NCBI GenBank assembly: GCA_030374805.1
Contig: JARGSG010000049.1
Coordinates: 1-64,000 of the forward strand
Direction of reading: 5' to 3'
From: Gracilaria gracilis
Taxonomy: Eukaryota; Rhodophyta; Florideophyceae; Gracilariales; Gracilariaceae
Length of the DNA: 64,000 nt
Part shown: positions 1 through 11,179 of the stretch, piece by piece
Numbering within the stretch: the first letter of the stretch is position 1
How the letters are laid out: the number at the start of each line of letters is the position of its first letter
The notes under the pieces: generated by a model
Database searches by the model: none
What the model was told of the DNA's origin: nothing
What the model saw: the letters and a program-made list of their open reading frames with translations, nothing else
Made by a program: the position numbers and the translations under genes

Positions 1-1339
1 CAAGGCAACCCCATGCGTAACCTGGACGTAGGTCGTGCTCCCTTTTCCGTGCAATGGAGTATGCTGTACATGGAGTTCGAAATGGTCTCACCTACGCGCA
101 GCAGCATGTGATGGCGAACTATGAGAACTTCAACTTTGTGCAGTCGAGGTACCCGGGGTACGACAGTGTCATTGACCAGGTACCCCCATGTCTAATGGGG
201 AGACTCTTCAGTTGAAGAGAAAGAAGGAAGGTGGGGGCTACGTTTTACAAAAAGTGAGGTCCGAACAGAAACCTCGGGCATTGTCGAAGGAGTTGATCAG
301 CCGGTTTTCGCAGCCAGATGATATAGTGGTAAACTTGTTGGCAAGAACGTTCTCGATGGTCATGGCATGCATGGATTTACAACTGCATCATAGGTTCATC
401 GGGTGTGAGCCGGACCCGACTGCTTCGCCCATGCTAGGCTCGCTGCAATTGTTCAATTCGCATTGTGCCTGCGGGAAAATGAGGCGGATATGTAGCGCAG
501 GAAGTTCTGAATGTTATGATTACGGTGTTGGAATTATTCCCTAAGTGTAATTTCCGCCCATCGAGATCATGGAAAGCTCCATCCGGCTACCCTCAGTATC
601 AAAAGTTTCCTACGTATATTGTGGACTTTCTTGCATCGATGTGGCGGGATGAGAGCTTGGTCACGACTGGTAGGCGTAAGGTCCCTTCACGAATGGCCTA
701 AAACTTTGCAAGGAAAGATGGGACTTCTGGATTGGAATGCCATGTTGGCACTGGAGGCGACTATGTGCCGTTGTCGTATCGGGAAATCGACGATTCGTCA
801 CCCTGGCGCCAGAGTAGAGGTGTTCACTACACGGCGATTCATGGAAAATGAAGAGATATGTTACTTCTATGGAACACTGGTGTACCATGACCTAACGAAG
901 AGAAAAGAGGTACCCAAGAAATATAGGGAAGGGTTATTGAGAACCAGTCACGAACGCTTTCGGAAATATGCGATGGAGTTTAACGTCCGCGGAGATATAT
1001 TCCATAACCTCCAGAAAGAAGACAAGGAGTTAGTTTAATACCTGTATGGATTGTCCCCGCTCCTTTTTCATTGGGTGGAACGATTAACTATCCTAAATAA
1101 ATGGAAGGTGATAAGGACATTGATGCAGTTGCGGATGGTGTGAAGAAACGAAGGACTGCAAATGTGCGAATCATTTGAACTCCACATACAGGACGCACCC
1201 CGCATCAACTACGAGAATACCAACTGCTTGCGGTGCGAGCATTTTGGAAACTGGAAGTGGGAGAGGAGTTGTTCGCGGATTATGGAGTGGAGTATAGCTG
1301 GGGTATATCGGCAAATCCTATTATAGTAATCGATTAGAA
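1..1339 (+). pseudogene. Decayed DNA methyltransferase-SET gene (transposon copy 1), cut by window edge
   Basis: This is a degenerate paralogue of the gene at 53566-51378, and the window opens inside it. Three reading frames carry recognisable parts: a segment from 188 around residues KELISRFSQPDD, then the region of a methyltransferase motif I, then from 721 a SET-like part (VFTTRRFMENEE, HDLTKRKEV). The last part, ending DYGVEYSW near 1310, and the stop at 1336-1338 also match. The SAM-binding motif VELFAGTF of the better copy reads NLLARTF here, so the enzyme is dead even before its frameshifts. The N-terminal half with the DPPY motif lies outside the window. It is followed, in the same orientation, by ORF C of the same element. 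Confidence 0.8.
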
Positions 1340-1798
1340 TGTGTAGTAAATTAGCTACATGTGAAACAATCCCCTAGACCTCCATAAAGAAGTGGCACTT
1401 ATTGCATTCTAAATTTGCCGCTGAGTACGAAACAGAAACAAAACAGTTTAGCTGAAGTGCAAGATGGAAGTATGTAGATACATAAAAGATAGCGAAGGGC
1501 ATCGAATATAATGTGAAACCTTGTACGTTTTTTAACATTATGAGAACTATGTAGTTCAGAAATGGAGAGTCCGGTGTCAATTTTCTGGTTCGGAATCGGG
1601 GAAATGAAAACGGCACTCGGTGATTTGTAACACTTTCCACACGATTGAGAGTGTGCATTCGATAGGTGACGTTCGATTACGGCGAGCGCCAAACACGTCG
1701 AGAGCAGAGCAGTTCCGATTCCGGTGACCTTCGATCACGGCGAGTGGCTAAGAGGTCGAGAGCGCAGCGTCAACCGCGATGAAGAGTTCGGATTCTAT
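1340..1798. other. Conserved non-coding spacer of the large transposon
   Basis: No coding region seen. About 1340-1660 matches, in reverse orientation, 51070-51378, the segment downstream of the other methyltransferase-SET gene. About 1640-1798 matches 33667-33800, the segment upstream of ORF C in the inverted copy. The spacer therefore physically bridges the methyltransferase module and the ORF C/transposase module, which are separate in the other two copies. That is the main evidence that both belong to one element. Confidence 0.65.
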
Positions 1799-3277
1799 AT
1801 GGCGAAACGTAAAACGAGGTTTGTGAATGCGGAGAAGGTCAGCGGTCGCGCGTCCAAGAGCCGGAGGCGTGGCGAAACGGTAAGTGGCGAAGTGGGCACC
1901 GCCCTTACTACGCGTGCGCCTCGGAGTGGTTTATGTGGGAAAGGGAGGAAGGGTGCGGGGAGGAGCGACGGTGCGGCGAGGAGCGTTGAGTGGGGAATAT
2001 CGGAGCGAACGGATCAAACGGTAAGTATTGTGGTGACAAAACCTATTGCGAAGGCACGAGAAAAAGAAGTTAGTACCAAGAAGAGCATAGGAGCGAAGCG
2101 AGGTATGCCGAAGAAGGTTATGCGCGGTGTCAGGAGAGAGATGGTCGTCGAAGAAGCGCAGAGACTGCGCAAGCTTTAGAGGAGAGCGATAGCGGGGATA
2201 TGATAGTGAAGGGTAAAGAGCTTCGTACGGGTGTCGAGGGAAGAACGATAGCCAGGAGTAGTACCGGATTCGGTGGTGGGGGTCTTCGAGGAAGAAAGAG
2301 AACTATTGATGATGAATTGTCTAGCACTGGGGTACCCGAAGAGGTGGAAAGAGAAAAGGAGAGAGTGAGGTGTGGTCAGCCGGCGAGGGCGGGGGAGTGG
2401 AGAGTTTGGTTGTTGGGAGGCCAAATAGATTGCCAGAGGAGGAAAGCATTATTTTCGAAGAAGAGACTGCGAACCGGGAGAAAGAAGGAGTGGCGCGTGT
2501 GCGGCCAATGGCAGAACGTAAAACAGGGGAGGGTAGTGAGAGAAGAATAGGGAGTGTGGTTCATGGATTGAGAGGTGTTGAAGTTGTGGAGGAGGGGGAG
2601 ATCAGCGGCGAGAACATCCGCACGGGAGAGAGGTACGAGGTAGAAGTGGTGGTTTAGCCAAGGAAATTGTCGGAGAGACAGCAGAAGTGGGTGAGAGGGA
2701 TTTCGAGGGGTAGGGCGACGTCCAAACAGAACGGCGTCGGGAAGTGAATGTCGTGTGGAAGGTGCCACCAAGGCCCCAAGGTATGCGTGTAAGGCGCAAC
2801 ACTGTCTTACTTCCGAATGATGTGGGAGACGAAAGTGACGGCGGTCGTGGAGAAAGCGGAGGTAGAATTGGAGGAGATGAAAGGGAATCTACACGGGAAC
2901 GGTAAGACAATGAGGAGAACTTAAACGCATTGCCACGGTCTGCACTCGTTGAGAGTGTGAATTCACTGAAGGGACAGTTGGTAAATATGAAGGAAGATCA
3001 CTACAAACTGATGGTGAGTTTGAAGCTGACGCAGGAAGAGTTTTGACGGCTGAGGGAGGAAAATAAATGGCAAAATGTGTGGATGGAAAGTCTCCGGGAG
3101 GCAGTGAAGGGGAGGAAGCAAGATGGTGGAGGAAAGAAGGTGAGAGGGCGCCGAAAGTATGATATTGGAATGCACGAATGTTTTTATGGGTTCGCAGGGG
3201 CTGTATATGATAGGATTCTTCATTTTGCGAAGGTGGAGGCGTCTGAACTTTGTTTCGACGCGGAAAAGGTTCGTTGA
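1799..3277 (+). pseudogene. ORF C, N-terminal half (transposon copy 1)
   Basis: Start chosen at 1799 (MAKRKTR) because the same start and following residues recur in the inverted copy at 33667. The first 127 codons are open, very basic and Arg/Lys/Gly-rich, consistent with a disordered nucleic-acid-binding tail. Beyond 2179 the similarity passes through several frames. It recovers in the frame of 3077-3277 (ECFYGFAGAVYDRILHF), which continues into the 418-codon ORF after one in-frame TGA at 3275-3277. The TGA aligns with an Arg codon in copy 2. I recognise no domain. It converges on the transposase gene and is probably a transposon accessory protein. Confidence 0.55.
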
Positions 3278-3301
3278 AGCTGGAAGAACAGGAGTGAGAC
3301 G

Positions 3302-4558
3302 GTGGGAGAAAGTAGGGAGGGGAGCCTGTTTGTAGTTGGGGAGAAGGAGATGGTGCCTAGATGCCCAATTCAGGTTGCATATGAGATGAAAGCGTACACA
3401 CTATCGACAGAGGGTGGAAGTGATGTGATGTTGAAGTATGTGGTCAAGATGAAAATAATGGGAAAGACGAGCGAGACGATAAGGGAAGCGGGGAGGACAC
3501 AAGAGTGCGTGGAGAATGTAAGCGCGGACAAGTGTCGGAGGCAGCGGATGAAGCAGACGATAAGCGATGTGATTGGGGGGCGAAAGCGGGCTGCTCGGGA
3601 CAGATTATTCTGTTTACCAGGATATGGTTTGATTGCGAAGCCGGCAAAGCTTAGCGCGAGGACTGAACTTGGTGAGGAGCGGAAGAAGCAGATGAACGAG
3701 GCTCGCAAGAAGCTTCTGGGAAGTGAAGGAGATGGGATGAACAATTTTTGTGCGTGGAGAATGAGCCGTTTCGAATATCTTGCGTACTCTGGGTCAACTG
3801 TGCATGCTCCACAGTGGAGCTGTGATGATGAAGACAAGTATTTCAAGAATGGAATGGCGATGGCAGTGTTGGAGGAGTACATGGGATACGCAGTGGAGAC
3901 CAAATGTAATGGGGAAAGGAATTACGTGGATGGGACGGTGATGCACTTCGCCAGACTTGATGCGTGGATTGGGTGTGTGGTGAAAACAATGAACGAGAGT
4001 GTGGGACGTGGAAGACAAAGGAAGCTTTTGTTTTCTACTTTGTATGGGAGGTATCTTCCAAGGGCAGAGAAGGGTATATTGAAGGCGGCATGGAAATTGG
4101 TGAGAGACGAGCACAGCGAAGAGTTTGAGAACGAGGGGTTTTTAGAGAGGGATCCGAGGTGTGTGTCGGAAAATTCGAAGAGAACTACGACGGTTGGGCT
4201 GTGGACTCCATCGAGGGAGAAGGTATATCTAGCGGTGAGGGAGGAATACTTTATGGCAAATTTAACGCGGAGACTTGGAGCGGTTCTTCAATTCTACATA
4301 ACAGCGTGTCGACCGGAGGAGCCCAGTTTTAGTCGTTTTGTTGCGCACCAGGGAGACGTAGCGATGTGGCGTAAGGAGGAGAGGGAAGAGTGTATGGTGA
4401 AAAAGAGTGGGAGGAGTGGAGATCGCTGTGGGATGATGAATAGGTGGTATATCTTCTTCATCCCATACCTTTGTCCAATCTTTCCTGCGGAAGAGGGGGA
4501 TAGTGATTGCTTTATGGCCATGCTATGGAATGGGTGCTATGCGGGGGGTGGGAGGTAA
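3302..4558 (+). CDS. ORF C, C-terminal 418-codon open frame (unknown transposon protein)
   Basis: An uninterrupted 418-codon frame, in phase with the segment ending at 3277, so the true protein probably spans both with a nonsense codon between. It is conserved in the inverted copy: 32753-32334 matches from FVVGEKE onward and 32149-31715 matches the region LLFSTLYGRYLPRA. The composition is mixed and globular, with charged helices (ERKKQMNEARKKLL) and no membrane segment or signal peptide. No known family recognised. Its stop lies about 190 bases from the stop of the convergent transposase gene, the same tail-to-tail arrangement as in copy 2. Treat as an element-encoded protein of unknown role. 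Confidence 0.6.
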   Translation: MGESREGSLFVVGEKEMVPRCPIQVAYEMKAYTLSTEGGSDVMLKYVVKMKIMGKTSETIREAGRTQECVENVSADKCRRQRMKQTISDVIGGRKRAARDRLFCLPGYGLIAKPAKLSARTELGEERKKQMNEARKKLLGSEGDGMNNFCAWRMSRFEYLAYSGSTVHAPQWSCDDEDKYFKNGMAMAVLEEYMGYAVETKCNGERNYVDGTVMHFARLDAWIGCVVKTMNESVGRGRQRKLLFSTLYGRYLPRAEKGILKAAWKLVRDEHSEEFENEGFLERDPRCVSENSKRTTTVGLWTPSREKVYLAVREEYFMANLTRRLGAVLQFYITACRPEEPSFSRFVAHQGDVAMWRKEEREECMVKKSGRSGDRCGMMNRWYIFFIPYLCPIFPAEEGDSDCFMAMLWNGCYAGGGR

Positions 4559-4748
4559 AGCCTGGAGGTGGGGTGCCGATAAAATCTGTTGAGGTAGAAT
4601 CTACGGAAACGCTAGTGGAGGCGGGAAAAGAAGGGGGGTGCGGGGTAGTTCTGGCGGAGAACATGAACGGAGCCAAGGATAGAAGAGATGGGGATGACTC
4701 CAAACCATGGAGAAACGTTGTCGGATGTGGAGTGGGTGGAGATGGGAA

Positions 4749-7699
4749 CTAGATGGCGGTGTGGTTATGTTCGTCGTCTGTTGCCCACCGGAGGCATACG
4801 CAGTCGAGGGTGACATCGACTTCGTCGCTTGGTGGGACGAGCTCCATGAAATGTACGAAGGCAAACTCCTTGGAAGATGGAGTGGAGGAAGGAAAGGTGA
4901 ACCGAAGAAGAGAGATGAGTTTGCAGACCCAGACGATTGGGATGGAGTTGGAGGAGCTGGTGCCTGCGACGAGGACGTGAGAGAACTTTGGGGATTTAGA
5001 AGGGCCGAAGGAAGGGGCGGCAAATATTCGTTGGATGAGAGGGACTGGGGGATCCTGGAGCGCGAGCTCGTTCCGCTCTTCAATGCAGTGGTCGAGTGAT
5101 GGGACATAACCGCCGGCGACGTAAGCGGGGTTGATTACGGTGGTTCGGGTGCGACGGAGAGTGGGGGAGTTCTCTGAGAGTTCTAGGACTTCGAAAGAAA
5201 GGGTGATGAATGAAGGGAGGGCGTGTTTCCCAATCTGTTGGAGGATGAAGAGAGTGTCGGTGGGGAAGAGGTCTTGGAGAGATTTGGGATTGAACTGAGG
5301 ATTAGAGTGAAGGAATTTGTGGGCGGTGATGAGATCAGCGAATGAGATGAGTTTTCCATCACGGACCAGACCGGGTTGGCGGGATTGGATGGGAGTGGCG
5401 AGGGCAGTAGAAGATGAAGTGATGGAGGGGTTGGTGAAAAGGGGGTTCCAATCTTTGGAGGTGTTGGAGTCATGGATGGCGCGAATGGTTTCTTCATGTG
5501 CGGTGGACGTGCGCTTTGAGGTTTTGGAGTAGTGTGACTTGAAGAGGGAGTGGGCGTGCTCGAATATGCTTGCATCGTTGAAGTGTAGGCCTCCGAAGCG
5601 GCGAATGTCCTCGACGATGTGGTCGAGGAGATGGACCATGAGGGTGCAAAGGCTGGAAGTTAGGTGGGGGCCGAGAACAAGTGCGGCTGTGCGCTTGAAG
5701 GAGCGGATTTGGAATTGGAGGTCGGTGAGGCGGGACTCGGTCCATTCTGCGGAAGTGTTGCATCGCATGGAGAAGAGAAGAAGATCGGAGTACTTGGTGA
5801 AAACGGAAGTGATGGAAGCTGCATCGACTTCGTCACAGCAGCGGTCGAAGAATGCGCCGATGAAGGGGAAGACCATGTCGAGTGAGCGGTAGTCTTTTGC
5901 TTGTAGCATACCACGTAGGCCGACGGAGGTGAAGATACCGTTAAGGGTCTGACCGTTGTCGGAAGAAGAAAATTCAATGTGGAGTCCTGTCGCTAGGGAG
6001 TGCTTTTCGATGGCGGCGAGTATGGTGTTCACGTGTTTGGGGATGGAGGAGCGGATGGAGTTGAAGGAACGACGGGATTTGGAGGAACGGGGAGTAGTGA
6101 AGAGTAATTCTGACTTGAGTCTCTCGATGGTTGCGAGCTTGATGAGCTTGGAGATGCTGGGGTTGAAGTTATGGAATGGTTCGAAGGGGAAGATTTTGTA
6201 AGGGGAGAGGAGAGGAATAATGTTGAGGAGAGGGTAAGATTCGAATAGGGAGGCGTATTTTGCCAGAGAAAAGGACTGGAGTGCTTCAACGGCCTTTTCC
6301 TCGGTGTTCCGGGCGACTCTGGGCTTTCTGGCGAGGAGTGTCTTTTCAGCATCTTGGAGGAGGGTAGAGTGTTATTTGCGGGCAGCGAGAGTTTGGGTCT
6401 GGGATCGAAGAGGCGGGGATGGAATGTGTAGGCAGAGTTCTGAGCGTGGGACGGTACATCGGTGGCATGGATGCTGGGGGCGGGTGCTTTGGGAGATGAT
6501 GAGAATGTCCTTTGCTTCCCGGATGTCTGCGCAGTAGCTGGCGATGATTGGGTGACAATGGCAGCGTACGCCCTTAGCGTCACGGAAGGGGAAACCAGTG
6601 AGCCCGGAGGAGAGAAGAGGGTCGAGGAGGTTGGAGATTGAACGCTGGATGAGTTGCATTTTGGTAGAGCGGGGGATGCTGGAAGAGGTATGGGTGATGC
6701 AATCGGGGTCTTGAGAGGGGGTGGCAAGATTGAATGAGGTTGGAAGGTATCCGAGAAGGGTGAGGTTGTGGTTAATACATTTGCAACGGAACGAGTCGGA
6801 GCAGTTGAGGAGAGTGATGTGAAGGGGGTAGGAGATAATGGGAGAGGATTTGAAGGAGGTGGAGGACTTGTCGGAGTATACTTGGACGAAACCGATGAAG
6901 ATGTCGTTACCGGTGTTCTCAGGGGTGTGCCAGATACAGAACTTATCTGCATGATTGCGTGCTTGAGGGCTGGGACAGCTTCTTTTCCAAGGGAGGAAGC
7001 CATGGGGTGAGCGAAAGCGGGAGCGCCGGAGGAGGTTGTGTGGGGGACGTGGTGGAAGAAGGTGTTGTCGGAGTGTGCGAGTGCGAGTTGTCGTTTAAGG
7101 ACTTGGATAGCATCCTTTCGGAAGGGGGTGGCTGTGAAAAGGTGCTGTGGGTCGTGGAGGGTGGTGGGGGTGAAACCGATGTTGCTGACTCGGTGTTGGA
7201 AGAGGTCTTTCTCAAGTTTGAGACACTGGGAGGAGCAGACGGTGTTGTGGAAGGCTGACTTGGAGAAGGCAAGGTCGTGAAGGAGAGAGATGAGTTCGTC
7301 TGCCTTGCGGTGGCAGGGTGGAAGCGATGAAGGGATGTAGAGGACCAAGGGGGGCGGTGGAGGAGGTGGAGAGTGGGAGAGGAAGCAGACGAGGGTGCCT
7401 ACGATATGGTAGGCGTCTTGTGTGTGGACGGAAAGGGAGAGATGTTGCTGGTGGTAGGAGTCGTTTTCAGCGAGGGGGACGTTATCGGATGGGCAATTGG
7501 AGGGAGGAGGAGGGTGGTGGTGGGAGTTGGGGCTTAGATTTGTGACGCTTTGTACGCGGGGGGAAGTGAGGGACGTTGCTGCCGGGGGAGAGGAAACGCT
7601 TGTTGGCTGTGAGACGGTTGGGGCATCTCCTTTGGTGCCTCTGAATGGCGGGGATGGTGCGAGCGAAGGAAGAGCCTTCAAAGCAGCAATTAGGCATGG
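4749..7699 (-). pseudogene. ORF D: Plavaka/Tnp2-like transposase (copy 1, broken)
   Basis: Cut-and-paste transposase of the CMC/Plavaka group by its motif order. There is an N-terminal C2HC-type finger (CFEGSSF...IQRHQRRC) near 7690, then a YSDKSS block matching the first acidic catalytic region, then a cysteine block HPCHRCTVPRSEL near 6450. Next comes FPFEPFHNFNPSISKLIK near 6170, the DP[LM]H-type second catalytic region (here D to E), then GGLHFND...EHAHSLFK near 5580. The last 427 codons (6032-4749) are open. Upstream the homology runs through three frames, with a TAA near 6370 where copy 2 has Ser, so this copy cannot make a full protein. The element terminus follows at 8231-8249. Confidence 0.75.
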
Positions 7700-8249
7700 C
7701 GGGGAGCGGTGTGGGGGTGTTTGGGGAGAGGCGGGGTACGTAGTAAGGAGCGTAATATGGCGCACGGAGGGTGGGACGGAGTGATGGAAGAGGTGGCACG
7801 TGATGCGAAGGCGTGTCAAAAGTGAGAGAATAAACGGCCGATATCTGATATGAGAGTTGTTGAATAGATGTGCTGTATCTCTATAGAGAGTTTCTATTCG
7901 AAAGGTTTGTATTCCTCTAATCGTATTTCATAAGCAGCTATCTATGTATATATATCCGTATTTAGATATATATCTCTCTATTTGCCGCCGTAAATTTCTA
8001 CGTATGTGCCACTTACACACTTGTATTGGGATCGGAAAATAGCATGAACGGAAGTAACATGCTAGTTGTCTTACATTCAAACTAGCAATGATGGAAATAA
8101 TCGTCAATGATTCTTTCCACACAAACTAGCACAAGTGGAAATGTGGAAATATTTTCGGAAATTAAGCACATCTAATTTTGGATAAACTCACAGGTTTTTC
8201 GATCATTTTATTTCGATAATTTTGGACGCCCAAACTAGCATTCCGATAA
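7700..8249. mobile_element. Terminal region of large Plavaka-like transposon, copy 1
   Basis: Non-coding. It ends in CAAACTAGCATTCCGATAA (8231-8249), also present at 11525-11543 and, inverted, at 27652-27670. The decamer CAAACTAGCA occurs three times (8078, 8122, 8231) and once inverted near 8060, a layout typical of subterminal transposase-binding repeats. The roughly 60 bases inside the tip (a GGTTTTT...TTCG...GAC block) are conserved among the three ends. The region between 7830 and 8200 matches 27720-28090 of copy 2 in inverse orientation. I could not define a target-site duplication. Confidence 0.7.
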
Positions 8250-8369
8250 CAATGACGTTAACTACTTACTTACCCTATTTCCTTATCGACCTAAACTTAC
8301 AGACCTTGCCATTTCTAGTTTGTACTCATGCTCAAATTTAGTTTTCGATTTATAATTTCGGTGGCCAGG

Positions 8370-8640
8370 TGGGACAGTGGTCCCCTCTAGCCATGAATTA
8401 CAGCAACCATGGCATGGGAGAGCGGAGCCATTTGGATTGTTGAAAACCTAGACATCCACATATCACCTAAAATTTCGATGGTGTGGTGGGACAGCGGTTC
8501 CACCTAGCCATTAATTACAGCAACCATCGTGTCGGGAAAGGTGCACCGTACGGTGCACCTTTCTCCACAGGTGGACGCATCTGACCACCTGTAGCAAAAG
8601 GTTGCACCGTACGGTGGGATGATCTACCTTTTGGTCAAAC
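8370..8640. repeat. Direct repeats with CACCGTACGGTGC hairpin (H2, copy 1)
   Basis: Two direct copies of a segment containing GGTGGGACAG...AGCCAT.AATTACAGCAACCAT (about 8370-8412 and 8480-8528) precede a hairpin at about 8551-8622. The hairpin's arms are CACCGTACGGTGC..CTT...CAGGTGG and the reverse complement, around the loop ACGCATCTGA. A related hairpin lies at 10494-10558, also preceded by TTACAGCAACCAT. These copies flank the inverted-repeat element at 8905-10458. No gene seen. Confidence 0.6.
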
Positions 8641-8972
8641 TATTTGCGTAGCGAAGGATGGGATGCGGTTGAGAAGGAAGGTGTTGAAAAATTCAACGCA
8701 TGCTTAGTCACGTTTCTTGCTAGGAGGCGGCTCCCTTCTAGACTACTTAAGATGATCCGGCAGAGGTTATCGAGACTGGTGTCTCGGTTCGCCGTGTAGT
8801 GCCAGAGAGCGGCTTGTCCGTATGATTCATCAAGGAGTACTGCTTGCCGGTGCATGGTGTGCAGGCGTACACGTAGCGTACGCTTATGATCATCACCCAC
8901 CTAGCCCCATGCTTGTAAGTTGAAGAAAGATCATCACGTTTTTTGTCGGGTGAGTTTGGATGAGTTGGTCCC

Positions 8973-9085
8973 ACCTCACCCTCGCTGGTACGACATCACC
9001 CTGGGTGGTACCATATCACCCTGGCCGGTATGAAATCACCCTGGCTGGTCCCAGATCAGTCTGGATGGTCCCATATCAGCCTGCC
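8973..9085. repeat. 20-bp tandem repeat inside left inverted-repeat arm
   Basis: Period-20 imperfect repeat, each unit resembling CATCACCCTGGCTGGTACCA with substitutions, about five to six units. Fewer units occur in the matching right arm (about 10350-10395), so the arms differ by repeat number. Confidence 0.7.
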
Positions 9086-9875
9086 CAAGGAGACGGGACC
9101 AAATATGCGAATGAAGTAAGGAACTGATACCCCGGAATGGATGACTCTAGATACAGTACATACGACAGATTTGGCAGGTGCACGTGCGATGAGATGATGG
9201 ATAGAAAACAACAGCTGTATCGTATTGTAAACAGCTATGTACTTCCTAACGGCAATATGTTTTGCATTCAATGAAACTTTTAATTTGCTACCGGCGGCCC
9301 AGACATATCCTGTATCAGATCCTTGAATGGAAGCAGACACACACGCTATTTATGTGAAGACAGTTCCGCCAAGCTCCTGATATCGAACGACTTCTGATGG
9401 TAGCTTCACCGTATTTAACAGTACTCAAAGAAATGACATTATGGGATACACATAGAATTCAGATGAATGGCTAGATTCAAGTTTTGCCACAACCGTGCGG
9501 CGCTGCGCTCGAACTCAATTGAGAAGGAATGGGGATTATCACAGATGTACTTCTAAGTCACGTTCCTGAACAGAGGAAGACGTGAACTGACAGATTGCCG
9601 AACAAAACTCTTATATCACGAAGAGAAGTAGTGATTACGGCCAGAGGTGTACGCAACGCAACTCGCGACAGCAGTATACTAAGATAACGAATTTTTTTAG
9701 AATCTGGACGCTCACTGTAATACAATGCTGGTGAATGAAGTTTGGCCTTCTCCGACGGAGGGGAAGGCCGGCGGACGCTCTTTTTATAGTCTTGTAGCGG
9801 TCTAGCTATACGCACGACTAAGCTACAAGGTAGTTCACGTGTCTGAACAGAGTGACCTACCGTCTCCTACAGCGT

Positions 9876-9923
9876 GAGCTACAAGCCGATCAAAGTGATC
9901 AAGCGTGATATTGGCTTGTAGCT
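9876..9923. repeat. Short hairpin GAGCTACAAGCC...GGCTTGTAGCTC
   Basis: Inverted repeat with about 16-base arms inside the 8905-10458 element. A related GCTACAAG motif also occurs just upstream near 9830. It may be an internal structural or terminal relic; there is no T-run to support a terminator. Confidence 0.5.
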
Positions 9924-10465
9924 CTATGTTTGTGTTACACATAAATTGTCAGGTGTAATGAAAAATCCAAGGTTTTCTTCAAAAGCCCTATGTCGAAAGA
10001 GAGAACCAGAAGCTGCGAAATTGCAGCGCTTGTCAGAGATGTACTGGTTTTACAACATATCACAAAAGCACGGTGCTTATATTGATCTTTGCAATGATCA
10101 CATACATGTTCCTAAATTTGCAGAGAGATCTGGGAACGGAGAGTATTTTCTTTCAAGCAATAAAATGGTTTTGCAGCGACCCAAGCGCTACGGAGACGAT
10201 GCAGGACTGAAATTCCGATACGCACCGGTACGAATTGATTTCCTGACGCGTTAGTGAAGCAGATTGCAAGCGTCTTCCAAGGCCCTGCGATGCCAGCAAA
10301 CTCGTTGTGAGCGCGATTAGTTGGTCCCACCTCCTTGGGCAGGATGATTTCGGACCAACCAGGGTGAGGTGGTACCAGCCAGGGTGATGTGGGATCAACT
10401 CACCCAAACTCCCCCGACAAACAAGGTGATGATTTTTCTTCACCTTATAAGCATGGGGATAGGCA

Positions 10466-10612
10466 TTGATTACAGCAACCATGGTTTTGTTGCACCGTAC
10501 GGTGCAGCTTTCTCCACACGTGGACGCATCGGACTACATGTAGCAAAATGCTGCACCGTGCACTTCCTTACATGTGGACGCATCGTACCACGTGTAACAT
10601 AACGTTGAAGGG
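10466..10612. repeat. H2 hairpin repeat, second copy
   Basis: Repeats the TTACAGCAACCAT...TGCACCGTACGGTGCA...TTTCTCCACA.GTGGACGCATC block found at 8510-8620, in the same orientation, with a hairpin at 10494-10558. A second GTGGACGCATCGTACCACGTGTA half-copy follows at about 10570-10600. The pair of direct copies brackets the 8905-10458 element. Confidence 0.55.
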
Positions 10613-11179
10613 CATAAAGCCGCTACAGTATTCTCAGTCGACCTATTATCACTCGCTAACCATAGGCAGCTATTTGCGTGGCTTCTCTTTGCACCTTCTT
10701 CCTCAACTTTTGATTCTCTCTGCGCATCATGGGCTTGCAATCTCTTCGTTCATTGAATACAATAAAAACAGCAGTTCTTTCCAACATGGTTGGCACTAGG
10801 AACCGTCCAGTTTTCTATATTGGTCCAGCTAGTCTCGCGGACGCCACGGATTGCGTGCAAAATGGACATAGTGTCATTCTAAGTTTAGATCCACCCATCA
10901 CTTCCGTTTCTACGACGTTCTTGGGCTTCTGTCGCAACATGTAAGGTATTCCCATCGGTTTCCAGAGAAAAAGAATTAGGTTCACAGGTGATCAATATAT
11001 GCTTCAGGGTATCAATCGACAAAGTGGACATATGAAGCTGTGCGGTGTTCCTTCGTTACCAATGGAGGTAAGGCTTTACTGTACCGCTGTACATTTTTCT
11101 ATTCCAAGCCTCTACTTTGCGCCAATTAAATCTGGAAAACGTTCTATATGGTACGAGGACTTGGAATACCAGATGATTT

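Larger units (their letters stand above)
8905..10458. mobile_element. 1.55-kb inverted-repeat element with 20-bp tandem repeats in its arms
   Basis: The left arm 8905-9102 and right arm 10321-10458 are imperfect reverse complements. Tips are CCCCATGCTT..AAG (left) and CTTATAAGCATGGGG (right); inner ends share GCCCAAGGAG..GGGACCAA. The left arm holds about five to six copies of a 20-bp unit resembling CATCACCCTGGCTGGTACCA; the right arm holds two to three. TAG follows the right tip after one base and precedes the left tip, a possible but weak target duplication. The interior contains a hairpin at 9876-9923 and a 102-codon open frame (9946-10254) with no recognisable domain. No transposase is present, so this is probably a non-autonomous DNA element. 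Confidence 0.65.

Noticed and set aside
6959-7784. Plus-strand Gly/Val-rich frames opposite transposase copy 1
   Set aside because: Antisense shadows of the minus-strand transposase, without motifs.
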